Source: Deinococcus humi (GTDB lineage Bacteria > Deinococcota > Deinococci > Deinococcales > Deinococcaceae). Taken from it: a stretch of 64,000 bases of DNA. Each line of letters begins with the position of its first letter. Positions within the stretch are counted from its first letter, which is position 1. Position numbers and translations under genes: made by a program. Shown piece after piece: positions 45,898 through 54,940 of this stretch. Location: assembly GCF_014201875.1 (NCBI RefSeq), contig NZ_JACHFL010000004.1, positions 1 through 64,000 on the forward strand, read 5' to 3'. The notes under the pieces were generated by a model. That model was not told the origin of the DNA, made no database searches, and saw only the letters and a program-made list of their open reading frames with translations.

Positions 45898-46566
45898 ATG
45901 CCGATTCCACCGCCCGCTGCCATACGTACCCGTTCACTGGCCCGTGACGAGGTCTATCGTCAGCTCAGCGCCTGGATCATCGACGGGACCCTCCAGCCCG
46001 AAGAGGCGCTGCGTGATCAGGACATCGCCGGGCAGCTGGGGGTCAGCCGCACACCGGTCCGGGAAGCACTGCGCCGCCTGGAGGACGAAGGTTTTGTGGA
46101 AACCGCGGCGAACCGCTGGACACGCGTGGCTCCTCTGCGGGCCGCACACGCCGCCGAGCTGTACCCTGTTGTCGAGACGCTGGAAGTGCTCGCCCTGCGT
46201 CTCGCGGCCCCGGCGCTGACCGCGCAGAACTTGGATGTCCTTCAGGACCTGGACCTCAAGCTTCAGCACGCCCTGCGCGTAGGCGACGCCTGTGCGGCCG
46301 TCGACGCAGATACAGCCTTTCACACGGTCTGGATTTCGCGATCAGGAAACGGAGAACTCCAGTTGGCATTGAGGGGATTGAAGCGCAAGCTCAGGCGCAT
46401 CGAGCTGGCGTACTTTAATGCGGCAGCTTCAGGTCAGGCGTCGCTGGACGAACACGACGCCATTCGCCGGGCCCTACGCGCGAGCGATACCGAGCAGGCG
46501 GTGCTGGCCTTGCAGAACAACTGGCGTGGAAGCATGCAGCGGCTTCAGCGCCAGCTGTCCTGCTGA
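45898..46566 (+). CDS. GntR family regulator (FadR/FCD subgroup)
   Basis: 222 residues from ATG 45898; ATG 45862 is an alternative that would lie inside the dyad. The N-terminal winged helix is typical (VYRQLSAWIIDGTL, then GQLGVSRTPVREALRRLEDE). The C-terminal all-helical FCD ligand domain has the metal-type Asp/His spacing (DADTAFHTVW, DEHDAIRRALRASD). Divergent from the M20/diaminopropionate ammonia-lyase operon, which it very probably controls, with the substrate or product as effector. Confidence 0.92.
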   Translation: MPIPPPAAIRTRSLARDEVYRQLSAWIIDGTLQPEEALRDQDIAGQLGVSRTPVREALRRLEDEGFVETAANRWTRVAPLRAAHAAELYPVVETLEVLALRLAAPALTAQNLDVLQDLDLKLQHALRVGDACAAVDADTAFHTVWISRSGNGELQLALRGLKRKLRRIELAYFNAAASGQASLDEHDAIRRALRASDTEQAVLALQNNWRGSMQRLQRQLSC

Positions 46567-46861
46567 AAGCACCGCTGCCCCTTGGTGGCCGGAAGGCGGG
46601 GAATGCTTGAAGGTGCGGTGCGGTCAGGAAAGTGCGGCCCAATTGCGACAGGAAAACCTGACGGCCGGACGCGAATTCCGCTGACCGTCCATTGACGGTG
46701 TGACATTGCAGGCGAGGGATAAGACAACCGCTCTCAGAATAGACGGGCAGAGCCAACCGAAGGCCCTGCGGCAGCGCTCGCCGCTCGCTTCTTCAGAGTG
46801 CGCTCGACCTCATGCCGCCGCCGACTGTCCGCGCAGCGCCTACCCCACCTGACTGCAGGGG

Positions 46862-47605
46862 CTACTTCACGGCCCGAACCCGGTCCCGGTAAGCCTGTGG
46901 GCTGATGCCGGTGACAGAGTGGAACTTCCGGGTAAAAGCGCTGTGGTCGCTGTACCCGCACGCGTGAGCGATGTCGGAAATGGACCTTTCCGGGTCTCGA
47001 AGAAGATTCACGGCCGCATCCAGGCGGACCTTGGTCAGGAACTGTTGTGGCGTCATCCGGCACACCCGCCGCATCAACCGCTCGAAACTGTCGTCCGACA
47101 ACCCCGCACGGGCCGCCAGGACCGGGACCCGCAATGGCTGACCGTAATGCGTGTGCACGTAGCTCAGGGCTTCCGCCACCCGCGCGAAGTCCTCATGCCG
47201 CTCCACGGACACAGGGACGTCGCGCGAGATTCCGGCCAGCCCCACCACCGCACCCGCGATATTTCGCAGCGGAACCTTGTGGGTCAGGCACCAGATGGGC
47301 TCGCCCTGCGGCCCGAAATACATCTCCAAGACATCCCTGAGTTCCCGGCCTTCGCGGACCGTCTGCACGTCTTGCTCGTTGAAGCGCCGCCCAGGCTCCC
47401 CCATGAAAACCTCTGCCGCAGTCCGTCCCAGAACTTCGCTTTTGTGCTGTGCGCCGCAGCGCTTGCGCAGGGTGTCGTTCACGCTGACGTATCGCCCCTG
47501 GAGGTCTTTGACGAAAAAGGTCAGGTCAGGCACGCTGTCTAGCAGAGCTTCCAGCGGCCAGCTTCCATCGGGGGCGGGACGCAGCCACTCCCTGGGGTCA
47601 TCCAT
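46862..47605 (-). CDS. PAS-AraC transcriptional regulator
   Basis: 247 residues from ATG 47603-47605. An N-terminal PAS domain (about 18-130: LLDSVPDLTFFVKDLQGRYV, NDTLRKRCG, GRTAAEVF) is joined to an AraC-type double helix-turn-helix (RLDAAVNLLRDPERSISDIA, CGYSDHSAFTRKFHSVTG). The PAS-AraC fusion senses a ligand or redox state directly. The frame is open far upstream but that part is antisense to the transporter gene. It is divergent from the EamA transporter with a 108-base spacer and probably controls it. Confidence 0.92.
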   Translation of the reverse strand: MDDPREWLRPAPDGSWPLEALLDSVPDLTFFVKDLQGRYVSVNDTLRKRCGAQHKSEVLGRTAAEVFMGEPGRRFNEQDVQTVREGRELRDVLEMYFGPQGEPIWCLTHKVPLRNIAGAVVGLAGISRDVPVSVERHEDFARVAEALSYVHTHYGQPLRVPVLAARAGLSDDSFERLMRRVCRMTPQQFLTKVRLDAAVNLLRDPERSISDIAHACGYSDHSAFTRKFHSVTGISPQAYRDRVRAVK

Positions 47606-47713
47606 CCGGTTACTTTGCCACACCACAGCATGTCTGGCACTGTGCTGAATTCCGCAGGAAAGGAGACCGAATGGTTCAAGACGCGAGCGCCCGCCACTCC
47701 CTACGCTGTACGG

Positions 47714-48649
47714 ATGTTGAAGGCCCCGCCGCTGTCGTCCCATCCGCCTCAGACCGCTCGCCGTGACGTGAGTGGCGTCGGCCTGGCCCTGATCTCCGCA
47801 GCGGCGTCCGGCACGCTGGGCCTGTGGGGCAAACTGGCCATGAACCTGCACCTGACCACCTTCACCCTGCTCAGCTGGCGTTTCGGCCTCACGGCCTTGC
47901 TGCTCTTCGCCCTGGGCTTCGGGCGCCTTTCCCTGCGCCAGCGGGCCGAACTCCTGCTGCTGAGCGTCATTTACACGGCCTCCACGGTGTTGTTTTTCAT
48001 GGCGCTCGCCCGCATCTCCGCCAGCACGGCCGCGCTGCTCGTCTACCTGGCCCCAGCATTCGTCATCCTGTATGGCCTCCTGGCCCACGTCCGCCCCTCC
48101 CGCTGGCAGGTGGGGGCGCTGCTGTGCACGCTGGCCGGCCTGGGCGTGGTCGTCGGGTTGCCGGGCGCCGCCGACCGCGACCTCACCGGGTTGCTGCTGG
48201 GGGGCGTCAGTGGCGCCCTGTATGGCGCGTATCTGTTTGCAAGCGGCCACCTGGCCCGGACCGCGTCGCCGCTGACAGTGACAGCGCACATCTCCCTGGT
48301 GTGCGCCGTGACGTTTGTGGGACTTGGCGCGGTGACCGGGCAACTGAAGGTGCCGGACACCGCCGCACACTGGGGCATCATCCTGGCCATGCTCCTGATC
48401 CCGACGCTGGTGTCGCTGCCCGCCCTATCGGAAGCCGTGCGGCGAATTGGACCGGCGCGCGTTAGCCTGCTCACCACCACCGATCCGGTGTGGGCCACCC
48501 TGTTCGCCCTTCTGTTCCTGGGCGAGGGGCTGCACGTCACCCAGATCGTCGGCGGCGCCTTGATCCTGACCGGCGCCGTGGTTGCACAGCGGCCGGCCTA
48601 CGGTAGGGCAGTCGAAGACCTCAGCAGTGCGTCTCCATCGGCTGTGTGA
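47714..48649 (+). CDS. EamA/DMT family exporter
   Basis: 311 residues with ten predicted membrane helices in two EamA repeats (LISAAASGTLGLWGKLAMNL and LLLGGVSGALYGAYLFASGH mark the repeat starts). The second repeat ends in the family-typical TTDPVWATLFALLFLGE. Members export amino acids, metabolites or drugs. ATG 47714 lacks a ribosome site. A terminator at 48707-48733 follows. The divergent PAS-AraC regulator is the probable controller. Confidence 0.9.
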   Translation: MLKAPPLSSHPPQTARRDVSGVGLALISAAASGTLGLWGKLAMNLHLTTFTLLSWRFGLTALLLFALGFGRLSLRQRAELLLLSVIYTASTVLFFMALARISASTAALLVYLAPAFVILYGLLAHVRPSRWQVGALLCTLAGLGVVVGLPGAADRDLTGLLLGGVSGALYGAYLFASGHLARTASPLTVTAHISLVCAVTFVGLGAVTGQLKVPDTAAHWGIILAMLLIPTLVSLPALSEAVRRIGPARVSLLTTTDPVWATLFALLFLGEGLHVTQIVGGALILTGAVVAQRPAYGRAVEDLSSASPSAV

Positions 48650-48706
48650 AAGGACCGTTGGGCTGTCTGTGGAGATGAGGTTCAGCAAGTTCCCACTTCC
48701 TGACCG

Positions 48707-48733
48707 AAACCGCAATCACTGCGCGGGTTTTTT
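48707..48733 (+). terminator. Intrinsic terminator of the EamA gene
   Basis: The arms AAACCGC and GCGGGTTT form a stem with one bulged G, directly followed by six T (48728-48733). It overlaps the stop of the convergent DUF2254 gene by two bases. Confidence 0.75.
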
Positions 48734-50072
48734 ACTCGTGATACTCAATGGCTCGAGGAGAGCAAGTCTGTGAGGATTGCATTTCCTCGATCAGGTTCAG
48801 GAACCGCTGGTATCGACGTTCGATGGCCTCCTGATCGTGCTGTGTTTTTGTCTGCTGCAGACCTTCCTGGTGCGCCAGTGCGGCATGTTGTCTCAAGACC
48901 TCTCGTCTGACCGGGTCTGGCAAGCAGGCGGCGGCCCGCGTGAGTACCTCAAGCATGTGGATCATCACAGCGGGATGGTTTTTTCCGTACTGCCGAATCA
49001 GATTGAACGCGACCTCGACCAGACCGGGAAAGTGGGGCAAAGGCACCATCAGCCGCAGCTGTCCATTGCATTCGTACTGCCCATTGGGAAGACTGCGGTT
49101 CTGGAGAAGACACAGGGCGTCGCCAAGGTGATCAAGAACCGCAATGGCCGTGTTGGGGTCGTTCAACGCTGGTGAGAGCGCGCGAGCCGCGACCTCCACA
49201 AGTTTTCTGGCGGCATACTCAATGTCCTGGTTGGTGGTCCGGTTGTGTCCGATCGTCAGGGTTGCGTCTATTCCAGCGAAGGCCTGGGGGGTCACGAGGG
49301 CAATCGGTGTCCCTTTCATCACGAAGTCCCCTGGCCGCACGAGCAGCCGGATCACCGCTTCATTTTTCTGCGCAAGACGGGTGAGTTCTTCCACATCCAG
49401 ACTTTGGAGGTAGCCGCTGCGGGGAGCACCCACCGTTTCCTGCAGGGTCCATCTGGGGGGTGTCACCGCTGGTTGATCCTGTCCTTCCCCAGGCGTCGTC
49501 TGGGCGAGCAGGGTGCGGCAGAGGTCGTCGTGAACCAGCCGGATCACGTGCCCCACGTTGATGCTGGCCGCAACATGGTGAATGAAGTAGATCAGCACAC
49601 ACAGGCTCAGGAAGGTCAGTACGAGCGCGACCATGATTGCCAGGTGCGGAACAAAGGCTGGACCGTTGTCTGGCGTACGGACCCCCCGCAACACCATAAA
49701 CGCATGGGAAACTGTGGCGAGGAAGACGCCCAGCGAGAGACTGTTGTGCACGTCGCGCGTGAAACTCTCCAGCAATCTCGGGCCCATCTGGGTGGTCGCA
49801 ATACTGAGCGCTGTAATTGTCACTGAAAACACAGTGCCGGTCACGGCGAGCACCGAGGTTGCAATCCCACCAAGCAGAGCCCGTGCGCCGTCCCCGCCCC
49901 CAGGAAAAAACAGGAGGGTTCCCCTGAAACGGCCCTGGAAGTGCTCGTCCAGCAGAAGAGTGCCCTCTGCAAGCCCAATCCCCAGAATCAGCATCACGCC
50001 CGGCAAAAACCAGAGGCTGTGCAGTGCGTCCGTCAGGCGCGTCCACAAGCGCGAATAAATGTGTGACCCCAT
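48732..50072 (-). CDS. DUF2254 membrane protein
   Basis: 446 residues from ATG 50070-50072, with GGGGGTGG close upstream. About four N-terminal membrane helices (LWFLPGVMLILGIGLAEGTL, ATSVLAVTGTVFSVTITALS, LGVFLATVSHAFMVLRGV, VALVLTFLSLCVLIYFIHHV) precede a large cytoplasmic part (GDFVMKGTPIALVTP, LSPALNDPNTAIAVLDHLGD). This is the pattern of DUF2254, common in stress-tolerant bacteria and of unknown role. It is monocistronic. Confidence 0.88.
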   Translation of the reverse strand: MGSHIYSRLWTRLTDALHSLWFLPGVMLILGIGLAEGTLLLDEHFQGRFRGTLLFFPGGGDGARALLGGIATSVLAVTGTVFSVTITALSIATTQMGPRLLESFTRDVHNSLSLGVFLATVSHAFMVLRGVRTPDNGPAFVPHLAIMVALVLTFLSLCVLIYFIHHVAASINVGHVIRLVHDDLCRTLLAQTTPGEGQDQPAVTPPRWTLQETVGAPRSGYLQSLDVEELTRLAQKNEAVIRLLVRPGDFVMKGTPIALVTPQAFAGIDATLTIGHNRTTNQDIEYAARKLVEVAARALSPALNDPNTAIAVLDHLGDALCLLQNRSLPNGQYECNGQLRLMVPLPHFPGLVEVAFNLIRQYGKNHPAVMIHMLEVLTRAAACLPDPVRREVLRQHAALAHQEGLQQTKTQHDQEAIERRYQRFLNLIEEMQSSQTCSPRAIEYHE

Positions 50073-50890
50073 CCACCCCCAGGGTAGGCTGAATCCCCCC
50101 TGCTGGATACAGCGCAACCCTGTGCTCGTCTCTCAGACAGCGCTGCAGTTCAAGCCGACATTTGTCCAGGGACAGACGGCCCACCCTCAAACCGCAGCCA
50201 CGTCAGGCAGGAGAACAGCGATGTCACGCTGGGGCGAGTGGTCAACAAGATCAGCAGTTAAAATGTGTGAAGCAGAGCCGGGTTCCCGGAGCAGAGAGAT
50301 GAACACAGCAGAGTTCTTCTTACAGCTCACACGGCCTGGCCGGACAGCCTAGGTCTCAGGGGAGCCCTTTGCGCATTGCCACAAAGATCAGGAAGAGGGG
50401 CGGCCCAAACAAATGCTTCAAAACGATTCTGCTTTCCTTCAGCCGGATCCACAAACGGAGACTGCGGTCGAATGGATGGGGCCCGGGTAGACCGGACAGA
50501 TATTCGCTGCCTTCTTACAAACGGTAACCACACGAACTTCTGGGAATCCGGCACGTCCCACGACAGTTCCGTTGACTGCCCGCACAGATTACAGAGCAGG
50601 CTCCGCCACAAGGGCCTTCGCCTCGTCCTTAAGCCGGGCAGCTGCGGCAAGGTGGCTGGTGCAATGCGGCTGCCCACTGATCGTGACACTTCTGACGAGC
50701 AGACTGGTCATCTTGATCAATGCGCCAATTCAGGATGCCAACCTGGCCCCTGCCCCAATCCCTGCGCTTGCTCAGCACGCTCAGAAGGTTGGCTGTCCCG
50801 CAACAGTCCTGACGGTCAGACGCCGCACCTGGACAGAACCTACTCCAGACCAGCACGAATGTTTCTCTCGCCTTGACGGCCAGGGAGTTT
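50073..50890. other. Long intergenic stretch, no gene recognised
   Basis: About 820 bases with short ORFs in several frames (for example at 50376-50876) but no family text. Its right end holds the promoter of the sugar-binding protein gene. Confidence 0.45.
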
Positions 50891-50905
50891 TTTAATAGTA
50901 TTAAA
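50891..50905. promoter_or_regulatory. Palindromic AT-rich operator candidate
   Basis: TTTAATAGTATTAAA is a perfect 15-base palindrome around one central G, located 49 bases before the start of the sugar-binding protein gene. It stands out against GC-rich surroundings and suits a sugar-responsive repressor of ROK, LacI or GntR type. Confidence 0.55.
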
Positions 50906-50953
50906 GAACCACTGAACTGAATAGATCGCTCACTGCGATACAGGAGGCACGTT

Positions 50954-52219
50954 ATGAGGCGCAAGGTACTTACTGTCACCGGCTTGTTGATCGGCCTGAA
51001 CGCCTTCACGGCACCCGCCCTTGCTCAGCAGGTCACCTTGAAGTTCTCGGCCCACTGGCTGAGCGAACAGCGCCGCCCGACGATCACCCGCATTATCGAC
51101 ACCTGGAACCAGCGCAACCCGAATATTCAGGTGGAATACACCGGCGTGCCCTTCGACCAGATCATCACCAAGACAGTGGCTGGGGTCGCAGCAGGCAATG
51201 CCCCAGATGTCGTGGTGCTCGACATCCGCACCACCAAGCAGCGTGCGTCGAAAAACCAGATCCTGGATCTGACCAGCCTCGGTGCCAACACCATCGCCAG
51301 CGGGTTCTATTCTAATTTGTGGAGCACGGCCACCTACAACGGCAAGCAGTACGGTTTGCCGTTTGTGACCGACACACGCGTGCTGTTCTACAACAAAGCT
51401 GCCTTCAAGGAAGTGGGACTCGACCCCAACAAACCACCCAAAACCTGGGATGATCTCTGGAACTACGCCCTCAAGCTTGACAAGAAAGATGGCGCACGCT
51501 GGGTCCGGATGGGCTTCCATCCCAATTTCGGGGAATTCGGCTACCCGGGCTGGCTCACCAACGCGGGCGACAGCTTCTTTGACAAGAACAACGAAGAAGC
51601 CCGCGCCAACAACGCCACGGCCGTCAAAGTTCTGAACTGGATGAAGAAGTGGACGGACAAGTACGGTGCCAACAACTACGCCGCCTTCAAGGCTTCCTTC
51701 GGCGGCGGTGCACAGGACGAGTTCATGTCTGGCAAGGTGCCGATGGTGGTCCGCAACGGCAATTACCTGACCACACTGAAGGTCAACGCCCCGAACCTGC
51801 AGTACGGCTTTGTGCCGGTGCCGACAGAGGACGGCAAGCAGGATGGCACCAGCTCCTGGGGCGGTGGATTCAACATCGAAATTCCCCGCAGCACCAAGTA
51901 CCCCAAGCAGGCCTTCGCCTTCGCGAAATACCTTGCGACCGAGGGCGCCAAGGTCTGGGCAGCCGAACAAAATGACCTGCCTGGCTACCAGGTTGCCCGG
52001 CTGGCCAACAAGAACGCCAACTTCGTCAAACTGGCCAACAACCTGAAGTACACCTTCGTGGACACGGTGCCGGTCTACGCTCCATCCTACGAAAACGCCA
52101 TCAACAAAGCTGTGGACGACGTCCTGCTTCGCAACAAAAACGCCAAGGAAGCGCTGGACGAAGCGCAGGCCGCCATTGCCAAGCTGGTGACGGACGGCAA
52201 GCGCGACGCGGCCCGCTGA
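50954..52219 (+). CDS. Sugar ABC transporter substrate-binding protein
   Basis: 421 residues, family 1 extracellular solute-binding protein (MalE/UgpB-like). A Sec signal peptide ends in APALAQQ. Typical text: LSEQRRPTITRIIDTWNQRN, GVAAGNAPDVVVLD, FVTDTRVLFYNKAAFKEVGL, GKVPMVVRNGNYLTTL, SSWGGGFNIEIPRSTKYPKQ. AGGAGG precedes the ATG. The usual permease genes (MalF/MalG type) and ATPase do not follow; instead a sulfatase gene does. It probably delivers an oligosaccharide to permeases encoded elsewhere. Confidence 0.92.
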   Translation: MRRKVLTVTGLLIGLNAFTAPALAQQVTLKFSAHWLSEQRRPTITRIIDTWNQRNPNIQVEYTGVPFDQIITKTVAGVAAGNAPDVVVLDIRTTKQRASKNQILDLTSLGANTIASGFYSNLWSTATYNGKQYGLPFVTDTRVLFYNKAAFKEVGLDPNKPPKTWDDLWNYALKLDKKDGARWVRMGFHPNFGEFGYPGWLTNAGDSFFDKNNEEARANNATAVKVLNWMKKWTDKYGANNYAAFKASFGGGAQDEFMSGKVPMVVRNGNYLTTLKVNAPNLQYGFVPVPTEDGKQDGTSSWGGGFNIEIPRSTKYPKQAFAFAKYLATEGAKVWAAEQNDLPGYQVARLANKNANFVKLANNLKYTFVDTVPVYAPSYENAINKAVDDVLLRNKNAKEALDEAQAAIAKLVTDGKRDAAR

Positions 52220-52341
52220 GCCTGAAATTCAGCCACAGCCAGCGTGTCCTGACACTACCCGCGGAAATGAGGTCACGGCCGACCCGTTTCTGCGGGTGAA
52301 GTCTGGACTGCCCTCCCGCCTCAACCCCTCCGGAGGCTGGA

Positions 52342-53826
52342 ATGCCACAGCCGAATATCGTGATGATCATGGTGGACCAGATGGCGCACGATGTAATTGG
52401 TCAGCTGGGTCATCCCACGGTGCTCACGCCGCACCTGGACCGCCTGGCCGCCCGTGGCGTGGCTTTCGTCAACACGTACTGCAATTCGCCCATCTGCGTT
52501 TCGTCCAGAACTGCGTTCATGACCGGCACCCTGGTCCGGCACAACGGCGCCTACGACAACGGCTCGGAGTTCCCGGCCAGCCTGCCGACGTTTGTGCACC
52601 AGCTCAACCGGGCCGGGTACCAGACCATTCTGTCGGGCAAGATGCATTTTGTCGGTCCAGACCAGTTGCATGGGTTTCAGGAGCGGCTGACGGGCGATAT
52701 CTCGCCCACCGGCTTTGACCTGACCCCGGACTGGAACCGGGGACCACACGCCAACCCAGGCACAAGTGTCAACCGGCTGCGTTACCCGGCAGTGCGGCCC
52801 TGGAGCCTGCAGATGTCCTACGATGATGAGGTCCTGCACAGCGCCTTGGTCCGGCTCCGGCAGCTGAGTGCGGACGCGGAGGGGGCGGAGGGGAACGTTG
52901 CCAGCCCCTTTTTCCTGTGCACATCGTTCAGCCACCCGCATGATCCATTTCTCGTTCCCCAGGCCTACTGGGACCTGTACGAGGACAGGCCCATCTGGCC
53001 GCCAGACGCTCCAGCACAGGGTTTTCAGGCAATGCATCCCTACAACCAGTGGATTCAGATTCACCACGAAGCAGACCGCTTTCCCCTCTCGGACGCCGAG
53101 GTATTGCAGGCACGCCGGGCCTACTACGCGGCTGTCAGTTACGTGGACGGTCTGATTGGCCAGCTGCTTGGCGAGCTTGAGCGCCTCGGCATGGACAACA
53201 CGCTGGTGGTGTTCACCAGTGACCATGGGGAAATGCTGGGGCAGCATGGCATGTGGTTTAAGCGGACCTTCTACGACGGGGCAACCAAGGTGCCGCTGAT
53301 CGTGGCGCTCCCGGGGCCACGATCAGCGGCACGCCGGACGGAAGTGGTGTCGCTCGTTGACCTCACGGCGACCCTGCTGGACTACGCAGGAGTTCAGGCC
53401 CGGCCGGCACACGGGCTCCCCACGGCAGGTCACAGTTTGCGGCCACTGCTCGAGGACCGGGCCGTCTCTTGGCCTGAGCGCGCCGTTTCGGAGTATTTCT
53501 CCGAGGGCACGATCGAGCCCATGCTGATGCTGCGAACGGCCAGACACAAGTTCGTGTACGTACACCACCATGTCCCCCTGCTGTTTGACCTGCTCGACGA
53601 TCCACTCGAGCAACGGAATCTGACGGGCCTGCCGGAAGCGGCAGAGCTGTGCCGCTCGCTCCAGGCCGAGTTGCTGGGTGATCTTGATGTCGACCTGCTG
53701 CGCAGACGTATTCTCGATAGCCAGCAACAGCGCCTGCTTGTCGTGGCAGGCTCACCTGCGTCACCGGGCTGGTGCCACCCGGTGACACGCGACGCCTCCC
53801 GGCTGTACCGGCGGGCCTCTTCATAG
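52342..53826 (+). CDS. Type I sulfatase (choline-sulfatase-like)
   Basis: 494 residues. The formylglycine motif is ICVSSRTAFMTG with Cys52, needing a maturation enzyme encoded elsewhere. Calcium ligands appear in IMVDQM near the start and in the late motif FTSDHGEMLGQHGMWFK. The organisation (LSGKMHFVGPDQLHGF, TSFSHPHDPF) resembles choline sulfatase and heparan/glucosamine sulfatases. There is no signal peptide, so it would act on imported substrate in the cytoplasm. GGAGG precedes the ATG. It lies between a sugar-binding protein and NagA, so sulfated amino sugar is a reasonable but unproven substrate. Confidence 0.92.
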   Translation: MPQPNIVMIMVDQMAHDVIGQLGHPTVLTPHLDRLAARGVAFVNTYCNSPICVSSRTAFMTGTLVRHNGAYDNGSEFPASLPTFVHQLNRAGYQTILSGKMHFVGPDQLHGFQERLTGDISPTGFDLTPDWNRGPHANPGTSVNRLRYPAVRPWSLQMSYDDEVLHSALVRLRQLSADAEGAEGNVASPFFLCTSFSHPHDPFLVPQAYWDLYEDRPIWPPDAPAQGFQAMHPYNQWIQIHHEADRFPLSDAEVLQARRAYYAAVSYVDGLIGQLLGELERLGMDNTLVVFTSDHGEMLGQHGMWFKRTFYDGATKVPLIVALPGPRSAARRTEVVSLVDLTATLLDYAGVQARPAHGLPTAGHSLRPLLEDRAVSWPERAVSEYFSEGTIEPMLMLRTARHKFVYVHHHVPLLFDLLDDPLEQRNLTGLPEAAELCRSLQAELLGDLDVDLLRRRILDSQQQRLLVVAGSPASPGWCHPVTRDASRLYRRASS

Positions 53827-53892
53827 CCTCGGCGGAACGGGCATGATGGGAGGATGAACAAGCGGTCCCGTCCGGCGCCCGGAGAGGTTGGT

Positions 53893-54816
53893 GTGCAGAT
53901 CAGCCTCCTGGCCCCACTGGATCAGCTCATCACTGAAGGTCTGCCCGATGTCACGAGCCTGCTCGCTGCCCAGCACGGGCAGGTGGTGTTCGAGCGCTAT
54001 TACCTCGGCACCGCGGATGAGCCCCGCGAACTCCAGTCGGTAACCAAGAGCATTCTCTCGCTGCTCGTGGGCATCGCCCTCAAGCGGAAAGTCCTGAACA
54101 GCCTGGAGCAGCCAGTTCTGCCTCTGTTGAACTGGGGCGGCGCTGTCGGCGATCCGCGCTGGTCCAGTGTAACCTTCCGCCACCTGCTGACCATGACGGG
54201 CGGTCTCCCCTCGGAGCTCACCGATCCTGCTTACGATGACGCGTGGTTTACCAGTCCTGACCCTGTCGGCTTTGTTCTGACGCGCCCGCTACTGGACGCG
54301 CCGGGAAACACCTTCCGGTACACCAATGCCGGGGCCCATCTGCTGGGCGCAGCCCTGGCGGGCGCCGCTGGGATGCCGCTGACGGCCTTCGCACAGCGTG
54401 GGCTTTTCACTCCTCTGGACATTCCTGCCCCGCCATGGTCTACCGATCCGGATGGAAGGGCCCTCGCCAGCGGCGGCCTTTTCCTGACGTCCCGTGACCT
54501 GCTGAAAGTGGGACACCTGACGCTCCAGGACGGGCAATGGCACGGGAAAGCCCTCTTGCCACCCGGCTGGGTTCATGAAATGACACGCCCGCACCTGAAG
54601 GGATACGTCTGGATGGAAGGCATCCCCGATTACGGACTGATGTGGTGGAGTGCACACGAGGAAGGCACCGAGGGCTGGTACGCCACTGGTTACGGTGGGC
54701 AGTATCTGGCGATCTTTCCGGCCCGCGGTCTGGTGGTCGTGATGACCGGGCGGCCCTGCAACCATCCGTCCCATCGGCACATCGTTCCAGCGCTCGTTCG
54801 TCTGCTGTCCCATTGA
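53893..54816 (+). CDS. Serine hydrolase (beta-lactamase/class C family)
   Basis: About 307 residues from GTG 53893, which has GAGAGG five bases upstream; ATG 53854 is the alternative but its GGGAGG abuts the codon. The class C beta-lactamase/esterase motifs are present: SVTK (Ser nucleophile and Lys general base), YTN in FRYTNAG, and a late GYGGQY segment. Members hydrolyse esters, peptides or amides. No signal peptide is seen. It is 27-66 bases after the sulfatase and likely in the same operon. It might remove an ester or amide substituent from the sugar. Confidence 0.88.
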   Translation: MQISLLAPLDQLITEGLPDVTSLLAAQHGQVVFERYYLGTADEPRELQSVTKSILSLLVGIALKRKVLNSLEQPVLPLLNWGGAVGDPRWSSVTFRHLLTMTGGLPSELTDPAYDDAWFTSPDPVGFVLTRPLLDAPGNTFRYTNAGAHLLGAALAGAAGMPLTAFAQRGLFTPLDIPAPPWSTDPDGRALASGGLFLTSRDLLKVGHLTLQDGQWHGKALLPPGWVHEMTRPHLKGYVWMEGIPDYGLMWWSAHEEGTEGWYATGYGGQYLAIFPARGLVVVMTGRPCNHPSHRHIVPALVRLLSH

Positions 54817-54940
54817 GACGGTCATACCGGCTGGTCTTCGCTCACCAGGCGATACTTCCTTCAGACTTTAAAACAACCCGCTAGAGTGATGGAGCGCCCC
54901 TCAGACAACAGTGTGGGGTCAGGAGTCCCAGGAGGTTCAG

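Noticed and set aside
47606..48370. N-terminal extension of the AraC gene frame
   Set aside because: Overlaps the EamA gene in antisense; the PAS domain begins just after ATG 47605, so the shorter start is right.
50376..50876. 166-codon plus-strand frame in the gap before the binding protein
   Set aside because: Cys- and Arg-rich text without any motif; several overlapping frames of similar quality suggest noise.
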